Below, piece after piece: positions 13,687-21,488 of a stretch of DNA of 64,000 bases (the stretch's first letter is position 1; each line of letters opens with the position of its first letter). Made by a program: the position numbers and the translations under genes. Source of the DNA: JADLDB01 sp040752975 (GTDB lineage: Bacteria; Myxococcota; Myxococcia; Myxococcales; Myxococcaceae). The stretch covers positions 1 to 64,000 of the forward strand of contig JBFMHF010000001.1 in the NCBI GenBank assembly GCA_040752975.1, in the 5' to 3' direction. A model generated the notes under the pieces. The model did not search any database. It was not told the origin of the DNA and worked only from the letters and a program-made list of their open reading frames with translations.

Positions 13687-14274
13687 GTGGAATCGCACGG
13701 CGGGTACCTGTGCCAGTACGAGGACGTGGACGCAGCGTGGTTGCAGCACCTGGCGCGTGAGGCACTGGAAGAGGACGGCCAGTCGCCGGAGGACGCGGCG
13801 CTGTTGGTGACGGTGCTGGGCGGGCCGAGGATCGCCCGGTTCGCCTTCGACGGTCCCTTCACGTATGGGCGGAAGGGGGCCCGCTGGTACCTCTCCCACC
13901 ACTCGCTGGCGCGCCGGCTCTCGGAGCACCTGCGCGTCACCGTGCACGCCTACGCCTTCGATCCCGACGAGGTGGAGCAGGTGGTGGCCTACGCGGCCGG
14001 CCGCCGGGTGGGCGGCGAGGCGCTGCGCTACGAGGACGCGGAGCTCCCGGACGACGAGGACGATCGCGCCTTCGAGAAGGCCCAGGCGAAGTGGCCGCTG
14101 GGGCACGTGGCGCGGGTGCTGGGCATTCGGCGCGAGCAGCTCCTGCGCATCCCCCGGCACGCCACCGCCTTCATCGATCTCGGCCAGACGCTTGCGCCCC
14201 GGCCGCTGTGGCAGCTCTTCCCGGAGCCGGCGCAGATCCTCCAGCAGCAGGCGCTTCTGGCGGCCGTGCGGTAG
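13687..14274 (+). CDS. Hypothetical protein, acidic, no recognised family
   Basis: This encodes 195 residues, soluble and acidic in the middle (ELPDDEDDRAFEK). The GTG at 13687 is chosen because a strong GGGGGG purine tract (13673-13678) lies 8 nt upstream, and the frame before it runs through the AT-rich leader. Segments RFAFDGPFTYGRKGARWYL and HLRVTVHAYAFDPDEVEQVV look like a mixed alpha/beta domain. No catalytic motif or membrane segment is seen. It is convergent with the next operon, with 6 bp between stops. Confidence 0.65.
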   Translation: MESHGGYLCQYEDVDAAWLQHLAREALEEDGQSPEDAALLVTVLGGPRIARFAFDGPFTYGRKGARWYLSHHSLARRLSEHLRVTVHAYAFDPDEVEQVVAYAAGRRVGGEALRYEDAELPDDEDDRAFEKAQAKWPLGHVARVLGIRREQLLRIPRHATAFIDLGQTLAPRPLWQLFPEPAQILQQQALLAAVR

Positions 14275-14280
14275 CCCGCT

Positions 14281-14916
14281 TCACCCTTCGTCGCCCGAGG
14301 GCGTTTCCAACAGGCTGCGCACCTTTTCGCCTCGGAAGTAGCTCGCCAGCGCGAGCAGCAGGGCCACCACGAAGGCCGTCCACCCGACGCTGAGCACGCC
14401 GAGGATCTGCGTGAACCCGGCGGACGCCACCGCGTCGGGCACGTTCTGTTCGATGAGCACCCTGTTCCACGCCTCGGTGGTGCGGCGGGTGATCACCAGA
14501 TCCTGCGCGCCCTTCAGGGTACGGAAGATCGCCGCGCCGATGGCGGCGCCCCCCAGCCGCCGCGCCACCGCCAGCTTCGGCGCGTGGGCTGCCCAGCGGA
14601 GGAAGAGGGCGCTCACGAAGACGATCGAGGCGGCCGCCGACAGGCCGAAGAGGATCACCACCCGCGAAGCGCCCATCGACTCGATCGCCCCGAGGGCGGC
14701 GCGCTGGCTGGCCTTGAGGGCCTGTTCCTGCTCCTTCGCGTACGGAATGAAGCGGCCGACGGCGCCCAGGTTGAGGCCGTCGTCGCGCGGGAGGTCTGGC
14801 GCCATGATCGCCGCGCTCATGCCCTCCGCGGCGCCGTAGGACACCAGCGCGCCGACGGTCACCGCGACCAGCAGCGCGACGCGGAAGTGGGTGGGGTAGG
14901 GCTGGTCCGGCTTCAT
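14281..14916 (-). CDS. Hypothetical integral membrane protein
   Basis: This encodes 211 residues with about four hydrophobic segments: FRVALLVAVTVGALVSYGAA near the N-terminus, VVILFGLSAAASIVFVSALFL near the middle, a weaker one around LGGAAIGAAIF, and FTQILGVLSVGWTAFVVALL near the C-terminus. No family is recognised. Its ATG overlaps the stop of the DUF1844 gene (14913-14916), so it is the last gene of a three-gene minus-strand operon starting at 15405. Translational coupling fixes the start; longer in-frame starts run through DUF1844. Confidence 0.7.
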   Translation of the reverse strand: MKPDQPYPTHFRVALLVAVTVGALVSYGAAEGMSAAIMAPDLPRDDGLNLGAVGRFIPYAKEQEQALKASQRAALGAIESMGASRVVILFGLSAAASIVFVSALFLRWAAHAPKLAVARRLGGAAIGAAIFRTLKGAQDLVITRRTTEAWNRVLIEQNVPDAVASAGFTQILGVLSVGWTAFVVALLLALASYFRGEKVRSLLETPSGDEG

Positions 14917-15212
14917 CCCCGGCCGGCGCCGCTCTGCTCGACGAACCGGAGCCGCAGATCGTTGAGCAGCGAGCCCAGCAGCTTCTCCTCGTCGCTGGTC
15001 AGGTTGCCCTTCGTCTTCTCCCTGAGCAATTCGAGCACGTCGATCCACTCGCGGGCCGTGTCGAGATCGACGCGCTTCTCGCCGGTCTCGGGGTGGGCCG
15101 ACACGCCGAGGTGGATCAGCGTAGTGGACGCGACGCCGAGGAGCACCGCGCTGAAGGTCAGCGGGCCGGCCTCTTCCCGCATGACGAAGGTCTCGCCGCG
15201 GCGCTCCCCCAT
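14913..15212 (-). CDS. DUF1844 family protein
   Basis: This small protein (99 residues) matches the DUF1844 pattern: an N-terminal FSAVLLGVASTTLIHLGV segment, a HPETGEKRVDLDTAREWIDVL core, and KTKGNLTSDEEKLLGSLLND near the end. DUF1844 proteins are conserved in deltaproteobacterial-type lineages and other phyla; their function is not established. The start follows GAGGAG that is part of the last codons of the upstream gene, and its stop overlaps the next start by 4 nt, so the operon is tightly coupled. Confidence 0.88.
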   Translation of the reverse strand: MGERRGETFVMREEAGPLTFSAVLLGVASTTLIHLGVSAHPETGEKRVDLDTAREWIDVLELLREKTKGNLTSDEEKLLGSLLNDLRLRFVEQSGAGRG

Positions 15213-15219
15213 GGCGGGC

Positions 15220-15405
15220 TTACTCCTCGCCCTCGTCGTCCGAGTCGTCGTCGGTCAGCGAGGCCTCGACCTTCGCTGCCTTGTCCGCCAGATCCGGGAG
15301 CGCCTTGAGCGCCTTTTCGATCGTCTTCTCGTCGATGAAGCCCTGGCGGATCTGGCGCTCGATGGTGCGCTTGTCCTGGCTCGTGTAGTCCGTTTCGGTC
15401 GACAT
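15220..15405 (-). CDS. Small acidic hypothetical protein
   Basis: This encodes 61 residues. The N-terminal half is helical and charged (TSQDKRTIERQIRQGFID), and the C-terminus is strongly acidic (DDDSDDEGEE). It has a good ribosome site (GGAG, 9 nt before the ATG) and lies 7 bp before the DUF1844 gene, so it is the first gene of that operon. No family is recognised. The coherent spacing and ribosome site make it likely to be real despite its size. Confidence 0.65.
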   Translation of the reverse strand: MSTETDYTSQDKRTIERQIRQGFIDEKTIEKALKALPDLADKAAKVEASLTDDDSDDEGEE

Positions 15406-15456
15406 GGGGGTGACTCCTGCGAAAAAGAAGAAGGCCGCGTGAGCGGCGTCGCGGCG

Positions 15457-15484
15457 CTTATAACAGGCGCGAAATGCCCTACAA
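15457..15484. promoter_or_regulatory. Overlapping divergent promoter between thiE and the DUF1844 operon
   Basis: A palindromic TTATAA (15458-15463) can act as -10 in both directions. On the plus strand TATAAC (15459-15464) ends 9 nt before the thiE ATG. On the minus strand TATAAG (15457-15462) has TTGTAG (15479-15484) 16 nt away, inside the first codons of thiE. Using both at once would be mutually exclusive, which would couple the two operons inversely. Confidence 0.4.
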
Positions 15485-16109
15485 GCTCCCCCGAGGGCTC
15501 TACGCGTTGATCGACGACTCCGTCCGCGCCGAGCTGCCCGTCGTCGAGAAGGCGCGCGCCGCGCTCGAGGGGGGCGCGCCGGTGCTGCAGCTCCGCCTCG
15601 AGAACACGGCCGATCGGCCCGCGCTTCAGGCCATCCGGGAGGTGGTGGCGCTGGCCCGGGAGCGCGACGCGCGGGTGATCGTCAACGATCGCGTCGACCT
15701 CTGCCTGGCGGGCAGCGCCGACGGCGTGCACCTGGGCGGGGACGACCTGCCGTGTGACGTGGCGCGCAGGCTGTTGGGGGAGGGCGCGCTGATCGGCGTC
15801 ACCACCCGCTCGCTGGCGGACATCGAGCGCGCGAAGGCCGCCGGGGCCGATCACGTCGGGCTGGGGCCGATCTTCGTCACCTCCACCAAGGACGTCGACC
15901 ACCCGCCGCTGGGCGTCGACCGCTTCGCCCAGATCGCGCGCGCCTCGCCGCTGCCCGTGGTGGGCATCGCCGGCATCACCCTCGAGACGATCGCCGCCGT
16001 GGCGCGCGCGGGGGCCAGGTGCGCGGCAGTGGCTGGAGATCTTCTCCGCGCGGACGATCTCGTTGCTCGCGCTCGTGCGCTGCACCGGGCATTCTTGGAC
16101 GTCAGATGA
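15474..16109 (+). CDS. thiE: Thiamine-phosphate synthase
   Basis: It joins the pyrimidine and thiazole halves to form thiamine phosphate. The 211-residue TIM barrel shows RVIVNDRVDLCLAGSADGVHLG, a clear match to the family substrate-binding region, then GADHVGLGPIFVTSTK and VVGIAGIT, the conserved phosphate-binding parts. No other thi gene is adjacent and no TPP riboswitch precedes it. The ATG appears to be leaderless. Its stop overlaps the start of the next gene (ATGA), which suggests co-expression. Confidence 0.93.
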   Translation: MPYKLPRGLYALIDDSVRAELPVVEKARAALEGGAPVLQLRLENTADRPALQAIREVVALARERDARVIVNDRVDLCLAGSADGVHLGGDDLPCDVARRLLGEGALIGVTTRSLADIERAKAAGADHVGLGPIFVTSTKDVDHPPLGVDRFAQIARASPLPVVGIAGITLETIAAVARAGARCAAVAGDLLRADDLVARARALHRAFLDVR

Positions 16110-16861
16110 AGCACCACGGTCACCCCCGCCGCCCCAGCATCGGGATCACCCCCGACTACTCGGAGCCCTCCACCACCCAGCCGTTCGCGAAGTACGATCT
16201 CAAGGCGGCCTACGCCGACGCCGTGCTGCGCGCGGGCGGGCTCCCCTTCGTGCTGCCGTACAGCGACGATCGCGCCGTCATCGACTGCTGGCTCGATCGG
16301 ATCTCTGGCCTGGTGATCACCGGCGGCGCCTTCGACATCGCGCCCGAGCACTACGGAGAGACGGCGCGCGAAGGGATGGGCCCGGTGAAGGCGGCGCGCA
16401 CCACCTTCGAACTCGCGCTGCTCAAGGCTGCGCTGCAGCGGCACCTGCCCATCCTCGGCGTGTGCGGAGGCATGCAGCTGCTCAACGTCGCCTTCGGCGG
16501 CACGCTCTACCAGGACATCGCCCGCGAGGTGCCCGCCGCCCGGCCCCACGAGCAGTCGCACGATCGCACCCAGCCCCAGCACCCGGTGGAAGTGAAGGCC
16601 GACACCGCGCTCGCCGACTGCGTGGGGAAGGGCCAGCTGATGGTGAACTCCACCCACCACCAGGCCGTGCGGAAGGTGGGCGAGGGCCTCATCGCTTCCG
16701 CCCACTCGCCCGACGGACTGGTGGAGGCAGTCGAGCAACCCGGCCCGGGCGCCTTCGTGGTGGGGGTGCAGTGGCACCCGGAGCTGATGATCGACTCCGT
16801 CCCCCCGCAGCTCGGCCTCTACAAGGCGCTGGTCCACCGCGCCCGCGAGCGCCGGCACTGA
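16106..16861 (+). CDS. Class I glutamine amidotransferase-like peptidase C26
   Basis: These 251 residues resemble gamma-glutamyl-gamma-aminobutyrate hydrolase (PuuD-type) enzymes, which split gamma-glutamyl amides. The nucleophile elbow is in ILGVCGGMQLLNV (Cys), and the His-Glu pair is in VGVQWHPELM. GLVITGGAFDIAPEHYGE matches the family's oxyanion/substrate region. The ATG overlaps the thiE stop by 4 nt. The natural substrate cannot be read from sequence; coupling with thiE could be incidental. Confidence 0.88.
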   Translation: MKHHGHPRRPSIGITPDYSEPSTTQPFAKYDLKAAYADAVLRAGGLPFVLPYSDDRAVIDCWLDRISGLVITGGAFDIAPEHYGETAREGMGPVKAARTTFELALLKAALQRHLPILGVCGGMQLLNVAFGGTLYQDIAREVPAARPHEQSHDRTQPQHPVEVKADTALADCVGKGQLMVNSTHHQAVRKVGEGLIASAHSPDGLVEAVEQPGPGAFVVGVQWHPELMIDSVPPQLGLYKALVHRARERRH

Positions 16862-16932
16862 TCGCCCGACACTGCCCTACATCGGCGTCCCAGCCGTCGG
16901 GTCGCAAACTGCCCTCGCTGGGCGGCGGGCCC

Positions 16933-16938
16933 TATACT
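16933..16938 (+). promoter_or_regulatory. -10-like box upstream of the VWA lipoprotein
   Basis: TATACT matches 5 of 6 consensus bases and lies 54 nt before the ATG at 16993. No convincing -35 hexamer is seen at 16-18 nt upstream, so an activator or alternative sigma factor may be involved. The rest of 16862-16992 shows nothing else clear. Confidence 0.35.
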
Positions 16939-16992
16939 GGCCTTCATTCAGTTCCGGGCCGAGACACGGAAAGCGGGAGCCCCGAGCAGCTT

Positions 16993-19900
16993 ATGAACGA
17001 CATCGAACTTCGAAGGAACGCGCCCGGCGTGCGCCGCGGTGCGTGGATCGCCGTACTGTCCGTCATCCTGGCCGGCTGCAATTGTTCAAGCCCGGTCTCG
17101 AACGTCGACGGCGGCGGCGGCGGCACGGGCGGGGGCGTCACGGGCGGCGGCTCGGGCGGCGCGGGTGGGGGAGTCACTGGCGGCGGCTCGGGCGGCGGCG
17201 GAGGCGGCGGCACCATCGTCGTCGACCCGAACGATCCGAACAACGCGCTCAAGGACTCGGACTGCGACGGGCTCAACGACGCGGAGGAGTTCGGCAACGT
17301 CTACCCCGGGGGCCGGCGGACCAACCCGGCCAACCCGGACACCGACGGCGACGGGATCCTCGATGGCGTCGAGGCCGGGCGGGTGTCCTCCGTCGATCCA
17401 GGGTGCACCTTCGCCGGGGACGCGGATCCGACCTCGCGCACCAACCCGACGGAGGCGGACAGCGACGGTGACGGGATCCCCGATGGCGTGGAGGACGTGG
17501 ATCACAACGGCCGGGCAGAGCCGACCGAGACCGACGCCACCAACCCCGACACCGACTTCGACGGGCTGAATGATGGGGCGGAAGACGCCAACCACAACGG
17601 CGCGGTGGACACGGGCGAGACGGATCCACGGCTGCGCGACACCGACGGCGACTTCATCAACGACGGGGTGGAGCGTGCGGTGACGATGACGGATCCGCTG
17701 CGCAATGACACCGACGCGGACACCTGCCTCGACGGCGCCGAGGACGCCAACCAGAACGGCATGCTGGACATGGGCGAGACCAACCCGAACCTGGCGACGG
17801 ATTGCGGGCCCTCCAACAACCCCGACTCGGACATGGACGGCCTGCCCAACCGCGTCGAGGACAAGAACATGAACGGCATGGTGGATCCGGGCGAGACGGA
17901 TCCGATGAACGCCGACACCGACGGCGACGGCCTGCGCGACGGCGTGGAGGACGCCAACCACAACGGCTTCATCGACGGCGGCGAGACGAACCCGCTGCGC
18001 CGCGACACCGACTGTGACGGGCTCCTCGACGGCCCGACGCAGGGGATGATCCGCGGTGAGGATCAGAACGCCAACGGCTCGGTGGACATGGGCGAGACGG
18101 ATCCCCGGCGCTCCGACACCGACGGCGATGGCCTCTCCGACGGCGTGGAGACGGGGCTCGTGGCGGCCAACATCGCCGATCCGACCCTCTGCATGAACGT
18201 GCCCGTCGATCTCGATCCGACCACCACCACCACCCCGACCAACCGCGACTCCGACGGTGACGGCATCGACGACGGCGCGGAGGACACCAACCAGAACGGC
18301 CGCGTCGATCCCGGCGAACTCAACCCGAACAACATGGCTGACGGCACCGGGCCCGCCGGGCAGGTGTGCACGGTGATGAACCTGCGCCCGGTCGTCTTCC
18401 GGGGTGAGGCGGTGCCGGATCTCCAGCTGGGCCTGCCCGCGTCCTTCACCGAGATCCACACCATGAGCTCGGGCGGCAGCGTGCGCGGGCTCATCGGCTT
18501 CGACTCGATGAACGGCACGGCCTTCGTGGTGTGGCGGCAGGCCGCCCCGTCGGGCGCGACGACCCCCACCGCGGACGAAGCCGCCCTGAAGCCGGTGCTG
18601 GCAGGGGTGGGCGCCTTGACCAACGAGACGACGCAGACCTTCACCACCTGGGATTCGATCCCCGCGCTGCAGGCCTTCTACGATCAAGCGGGCGGGGTCG
18701 ACGTGAAGACCCGCGCCAACGCGATCGCCGAGGCCATGGTGGGCGCCGGCGCGGGCGCGTTGACCGGCACGGGCGGCGGCACCGGCCCCTTCAAGCTGCA
18801 GGTGGAATACCTGCACCGCACCAACTCGGCGGTGGTGGTGATGATCGCGCTGACGCCGCTGTCCGCCTACAACGGCGCGCCCCTCTTCGTGATGAGCGAC
18901 ACCGCCGGTGGCTCGGCCGTCGCACAGTTCGGCGACTTCAACGCCTACCAGTGTGAGACCTTCGCGCCCCGGAACGGCAAGGTGGACTTCCTGGTGGTGG
19001 TGGACGACTCGTGCTCCATGGCCTCCAGCCAGCAGGCGCTGGCCGACGCGGCCACGGCGATGGCCTCTGCGCTGGGCAACTCCACCCTGGACTGGCGCAT
19101 CGCCCTGGTGACGAGCGAGTACCACCTCACCGGCACCTCGAACAACCGCAGCGTCCGACGAGGCTTCACGCGCAACATCAACCAGTTCCGCGCCTGGCTG
19201 ACCCAGAACAGCACCTGCGCCGGCACGACGTGCTCGGGCGTGCCCAACCCGCTGCCGATGTGCGACTCGAACGGCGCGGATCCGAACGGCGCCAACGGCG
19301 GCTGCTGGGTGGGGACCGGTGGCAGCGGCACGGAAGGCGTGCTGGGGGCCGCCCGCAAGGCCGTCGACGACATCACGGTGCTGCCACTCCCGATGACGGA
19401 GCAGGTCAACAGGGTGCGCTCCGACGCGCAGCTGGCGGTGATCATCCTCGGCGACGCCGACGATCAAACGTCCGGCTACACCAGCACCGGAGCGACCCGC
19501 GAGAACATCCAGAACTTCATCACCTTCTTCACCGCGCAGGGGACGGGCACGAAGAATCGCCTCAACGTCAACGTCCCCGTGCACGCGATCGTCTGCCCGG
19601 CGGGCGCCAACTGCAATGGCGAGACCCAGAACAACCCGCAGCGGACTCCCCAGGTGGTGACGGCGACGGGCGGCATCCGCGGGGCGATCAACAGCACGGC
19701 GTCGATCCAGACGACGATCGCCGCCATCGTGCAGTCGTCGATCGCCGCGGCGGGCTACCGCATGCAGAAGCCGCCCATCGGCGCCTCGGTGAAGGTGGCC
19801 ATGGACGTCGTGCTGGACGGCACCATGTGCAACAAGGACGACATTCCCCGCAGCCGGCAAAACGGCTTCGACTTCGACGGCATCAACCGCACCATCTCCT

Positions 19901-20451
19901 TCTTCGGCGCCTGCAGGCCCGGGCCGACCACCATGGCCGCGGCGGTGTCGTACCGGTACTGGGTCGACAACACGCCCAACCCCGGGGGCAACCCGCCGCC
20001 GTGCAGCCAGGACACCACCTACTACGATCCGACGGATCCGGACTTCTGCCGCGGGCGCCTGGCCTGCAACTTCATGACGAACATCTGCGAGTGCCCGGCC
20101 AACTGTGGCGGCACGCCTCCGCCCGGCATGGTGTGCGACACCAACCGGCTGGTCTGCGACTACGTCTGCACGCAGGACTGCGGCGGCACGTGCTCCCCGT
20201 ACCAGCAGTGCAACGTGAGCGCCTGCGCCTGCGAGTGCAAGCAGACGGCGTCGTGTCCGCCGGGCTACCGCTTCCAGAACGGGGCGGGTGTCTGCGGCTG
20301 CGTCTGCGACACGGCGGCGCTCAACTGCGGGGCGACCTACGACGCGGATCCGGCCACCTGCACCTGCGTGTGCAAGCCCAACTGCGGCGGGTGCCCGTCG
20401 GGCGACGTCTGCAACCCGTCGGTGTGCGCGTGTACGGGCGGCATCAACTGA
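16993..20451 (+). CDS. Large lipoprotein: Ca-binding-type repeats, VWA domain, Cys-rich tail
   Basis: This encodes 1152 residues. The N-terminal signal ends in lipobox LAGC (Cys29), followed by a Gly-rich linker (about 38-75). Residues about 80-450 contain roughly nine aspartate-rich units of the form DxDxDGxxD, each often followed by ExxxxNG, which resemble thrombospondin type 3 calcium-binding repeats. A VWA domain follows with a complete MIDAS start DDSCS (Asp671, Ser673, Ser675). The last 140 residues are a Cys-rich EGF-like region (CNFMTNICECPANCGG and similar). The protein is probably outer-membrane anchored and adhesive or matrix-binding, with calcium dependence; this is inferred from domains. 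The frame is open far upstream but that part overlaps the amidotransferase. Confidence 0.9.
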   Translation: MNDIELRRNAPGVRRGAWIAVLSVILAGCNCSSPVSNVDGGGGGTGGGVTGGGSGGAGGGVTGGGSGGGGGGGTIVVDPNDPNNALKDSDCDGLNDAEEFGNVYPGGRRTNPANPDTDGDGILDGVEAGRVSSVDPGCTFAGDADPTSRTNPTEADSDGDGIPDGVEDVDHNGRAEPTETDATNPDTDFDGLNDGAEDANHNGAVDTGETDPRLRDTDGDFINDGVERAVTMTDPLRNDTDADTCLDGAEDANQNGMLDMGETNPNLATDCGPSNNPDSDMDGLPNRVEDKNMNGMVDPGETDPMNADTDGDGLRDGVEDANHNGFIDGGETNPLRRDTDCDGLLDGPTQGMIRGEDQNANGSVDMGETDPRRSDTDGDGLSDGVETGLVAANIADPTLCMNVPVDLDPTTTTTPTNRDSDGDGIDDGAEDTNQNGRVDPGELNPNNMADGTGPAGQVCTVMNLRPVVFRGEAVPDLQLGLPASFTEIHTMSSGGSVRGLIGFDSMNGTAFVVWRQAAPSGATTPTADEAALKPVLAGVGALTNETTQTFTTWDSIPALQAFYDQAGGVDVKTRANAIAEAMVGAGAGALTGTGGGTGPFKLQVEYLHRTNSAVVVMIALTPLSAYNGAPLFVMSDTAGGSAVAQFGDFNAYQCETFAPRNGKVDFLVVVDDSCSMASSQQALADAATAMASALGNSTLDWRIALVTSEYHLTGTSNNRSVRRGFTRNINQFRAWLTQNSTCAGTTCSGVPNPLPMCDSNGADPNGANGGCWVGTGGSGTEGVLGAARKAVDDITVLPLPMTEQVNRVRSDAQLAVIILGDADDQTSGYTSTGATRENIQNFITFFTAQGTGTKNRLNVNVPVHAIVCPAGANCNGETQNNPQRTPQVVTATGGIRGAINSTASIQTTIAAIVQSSIAAAGYRMQKPPIGASVKVAMDVVLDGTMCNKDDIPRSRQNGFDFDGINRTISFFGACRPGPTTMAAAVSYRYWVDNTPNPGGNPPPCSQDTTYYDPTDPDFCRGRLACNFMTNICECPANCGGTPPPGMVCDTNRLVCDYVCTQDCGGTCSPYQQCNVSACACECKQTASCPPGYRFQNGAGVCGCVCDTAALNCGATYDADPATCTCVCKPNCGGCPSGDVCNPSVCACTGGIN
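17242..18330 (+). repeat. Tandem thrombospondin-3-like coding repeats
   Basis: Within the lipoprotein, degenerate units encoding D(T/S)DGDG(L/I)xDGVED(A/V)(N/D)xNG recur about every 30-45 codons. At DNA level the units are diverged, so recent expansion is not evident. Asp and Asn side chains in each unit would bind calcium. Confidence 0.75.
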
Positions 20452-20459
20452 TCGCTGCT

Positions 20460-20484
20460 CCCTCTCCCCCACCCGGGGAGAGGG
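20460..20484. terminator. Palindrome between convergent genes, possible bidirectional terminator
   Basis: CCCTCTCCCC (20460-20469) pairs perfectly with GGGGAGAGGG (20475-20484) around a 5-nt loop. It lies between the stops of the VWA lipoprotein and the response regulator. There is no T tract, so it may act by structure or simply be a dispersed palindrome; a related copy is at 35394-35415. Confidence 0.45.
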
Positions 20485-20490
20485 TCCCCG

Positions 20491-21420
20491 TCACGCGTCG
20501 AAGATCAGCGCCCCGGCCTTCTGCTGCAGCCCGCGGAAGGACTGGTTCGCCTCGCGCAGCAGATCCTCGGTGGTGCGGACGCGCTCGTGCGGGAACACCG
20601 CGCCACCGAAGCGGGCGACGACGGTCACGCGCCCATTCGGCCCGTCGGCCGAGACGCTCCTCAGCACGACGGAGAGGCGCTCGGCGACGACGCGGGCGCC
20701 GGGGAGATCGGTCTCGGGCAGGAGGATGACGAACTCGTCCGTGTCGACGCGGAAGAGGCGATCCGCGCCGCGGAGGCACCCGTTGATCGCCTGGGCCGCG
20801 CGCGCGAGGTACTGATCCGACGCCTCGCGGCCGAGCTCGTAGCGCAGGGCCTGGTAGTCATCGAAGCCGAACATCAGGCAGGCGGCGGGGCGGCCGTAGC
20901 GTCGGCTGCGGGCGAGCTCTCCGTCGAGGCTGGCCTTGAGCTGCGAGTAGGTGCCCGCGCCGGTGACGGGATCGAGCGCCCGGAACTGGGACAGCTCCTC
21001 TTCCGCGTCCATCAGGCGCCGGCGGTACTCGCGGACGGTGAGCGCCGAGTTGATGCGCGTCTGCAGCTCGATCAGCTTGAAGGGCTTGGTGACGTAGTCG
21101 TCGGCGCCCAGCTCCATGCCGCGGATCTTCCCGTCCATCTCGCCGATGGCGGTGAGGATGATCACCGGGAGCTCGGCGTAGCGGGCGTCGTCGCGGACCC
21201 AGCGCAACACCGCGAAGCCGTCGCGCCGGGGCATCATCAGGTCGAGCAGCACCAGGTCGGGCTTCTGGGCGGTGATCTTCTCGGTGGCCTCGACGCCGTC
21301 GTCGGCGGTGACCACCCGGAAACCGGCGGACTCACAGAGATCGCGCAGCAGGTTGCGCGTGTGCTCGTCGTCATCCACCACCAGGATCAGGCGGTCTTTG
21401 AAGTCGACGGTGGGCCGCAT
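20491..21420 (-). CDS. Response regulator with degenerate GGDEF domain and intact I-site
   Basis: This encodes 309 residues. The receiver domain (about 10-130) has the acidic pair VVDDDE, phospho-acceptor Asp60 in LLDLMMP, and Lys112 in TKPF, so it should be phosphorylated. The C-terminal domain aligns with GGDEF domains but the active site reads DTDEF (226-230) in place of GGDEF, so diguanylate cyclase activity is unlikely. The RxxD inhibitory site RGAD (217-220), exactly five residues before, is intact, which suggests a c-di-GMP receptor. Start ATG 21420 (MRPTVDF) gives a normal receiver N-terminus; the frame is open upstream into the desaturase. It lies 68 bp after the desaturase gene. Confidence 0.92.
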   Translation of the reverse strand: MRPTVDFKDRLILVVDDDEHTRNLLRDLCESAGFRVVTADDGVEATEKITAQKPDLVLLDLMMPRRDGFAVLRWVRDDARYAELPVIILTAIGEMDGKIRGMELGADDYVTKPFKLIELQTRINSALTVREYRRRLMDAEEELSQFRALDPVTGAGTYSQLKASLDGELARSRRYGRPAACLMFGFDDYQALRYELGREASDQYLARAAQAINGCLRGADRLFRVDTDEFVILLPETDLPGARVVAERLSVVLRSVSADGPNGRVTVVARFGGAVFPHERVRTTEDLLREANQSFRGLQQKAGALIFDA

Positions 21421-21488
21421 GCGGGGCAGCCAGTCTAACGGCGGGGTGGGATTGCTGGCGAGAGAAGTGAGGCCCTCGCGCAAGCCTT

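Noticed and set aside
15406..15473. TPP riboswitch before thiE
   Set aside because: Only 68 bp separate the divergent genes, and the -10 box lies 9 nt before the ATG, so there is no room for an aptamer.
17107..17215. GGC-rich tandem DNA repeats resembling a microsatellite or CRISPR-like array
   Set aside because: They encode the in-frame Gly/Ser linker of a lipoprotein, without regular spacers. The same holds for 1-80 and 61060-61150.
17086..20472. Minus-strand open frame of 1128 codons opposite the VWA lipoprotein
   Set aside because: Shadow of the Asp-rich repeats; composition is dominated by Arg, Val and Ala and there is no ribosome site.
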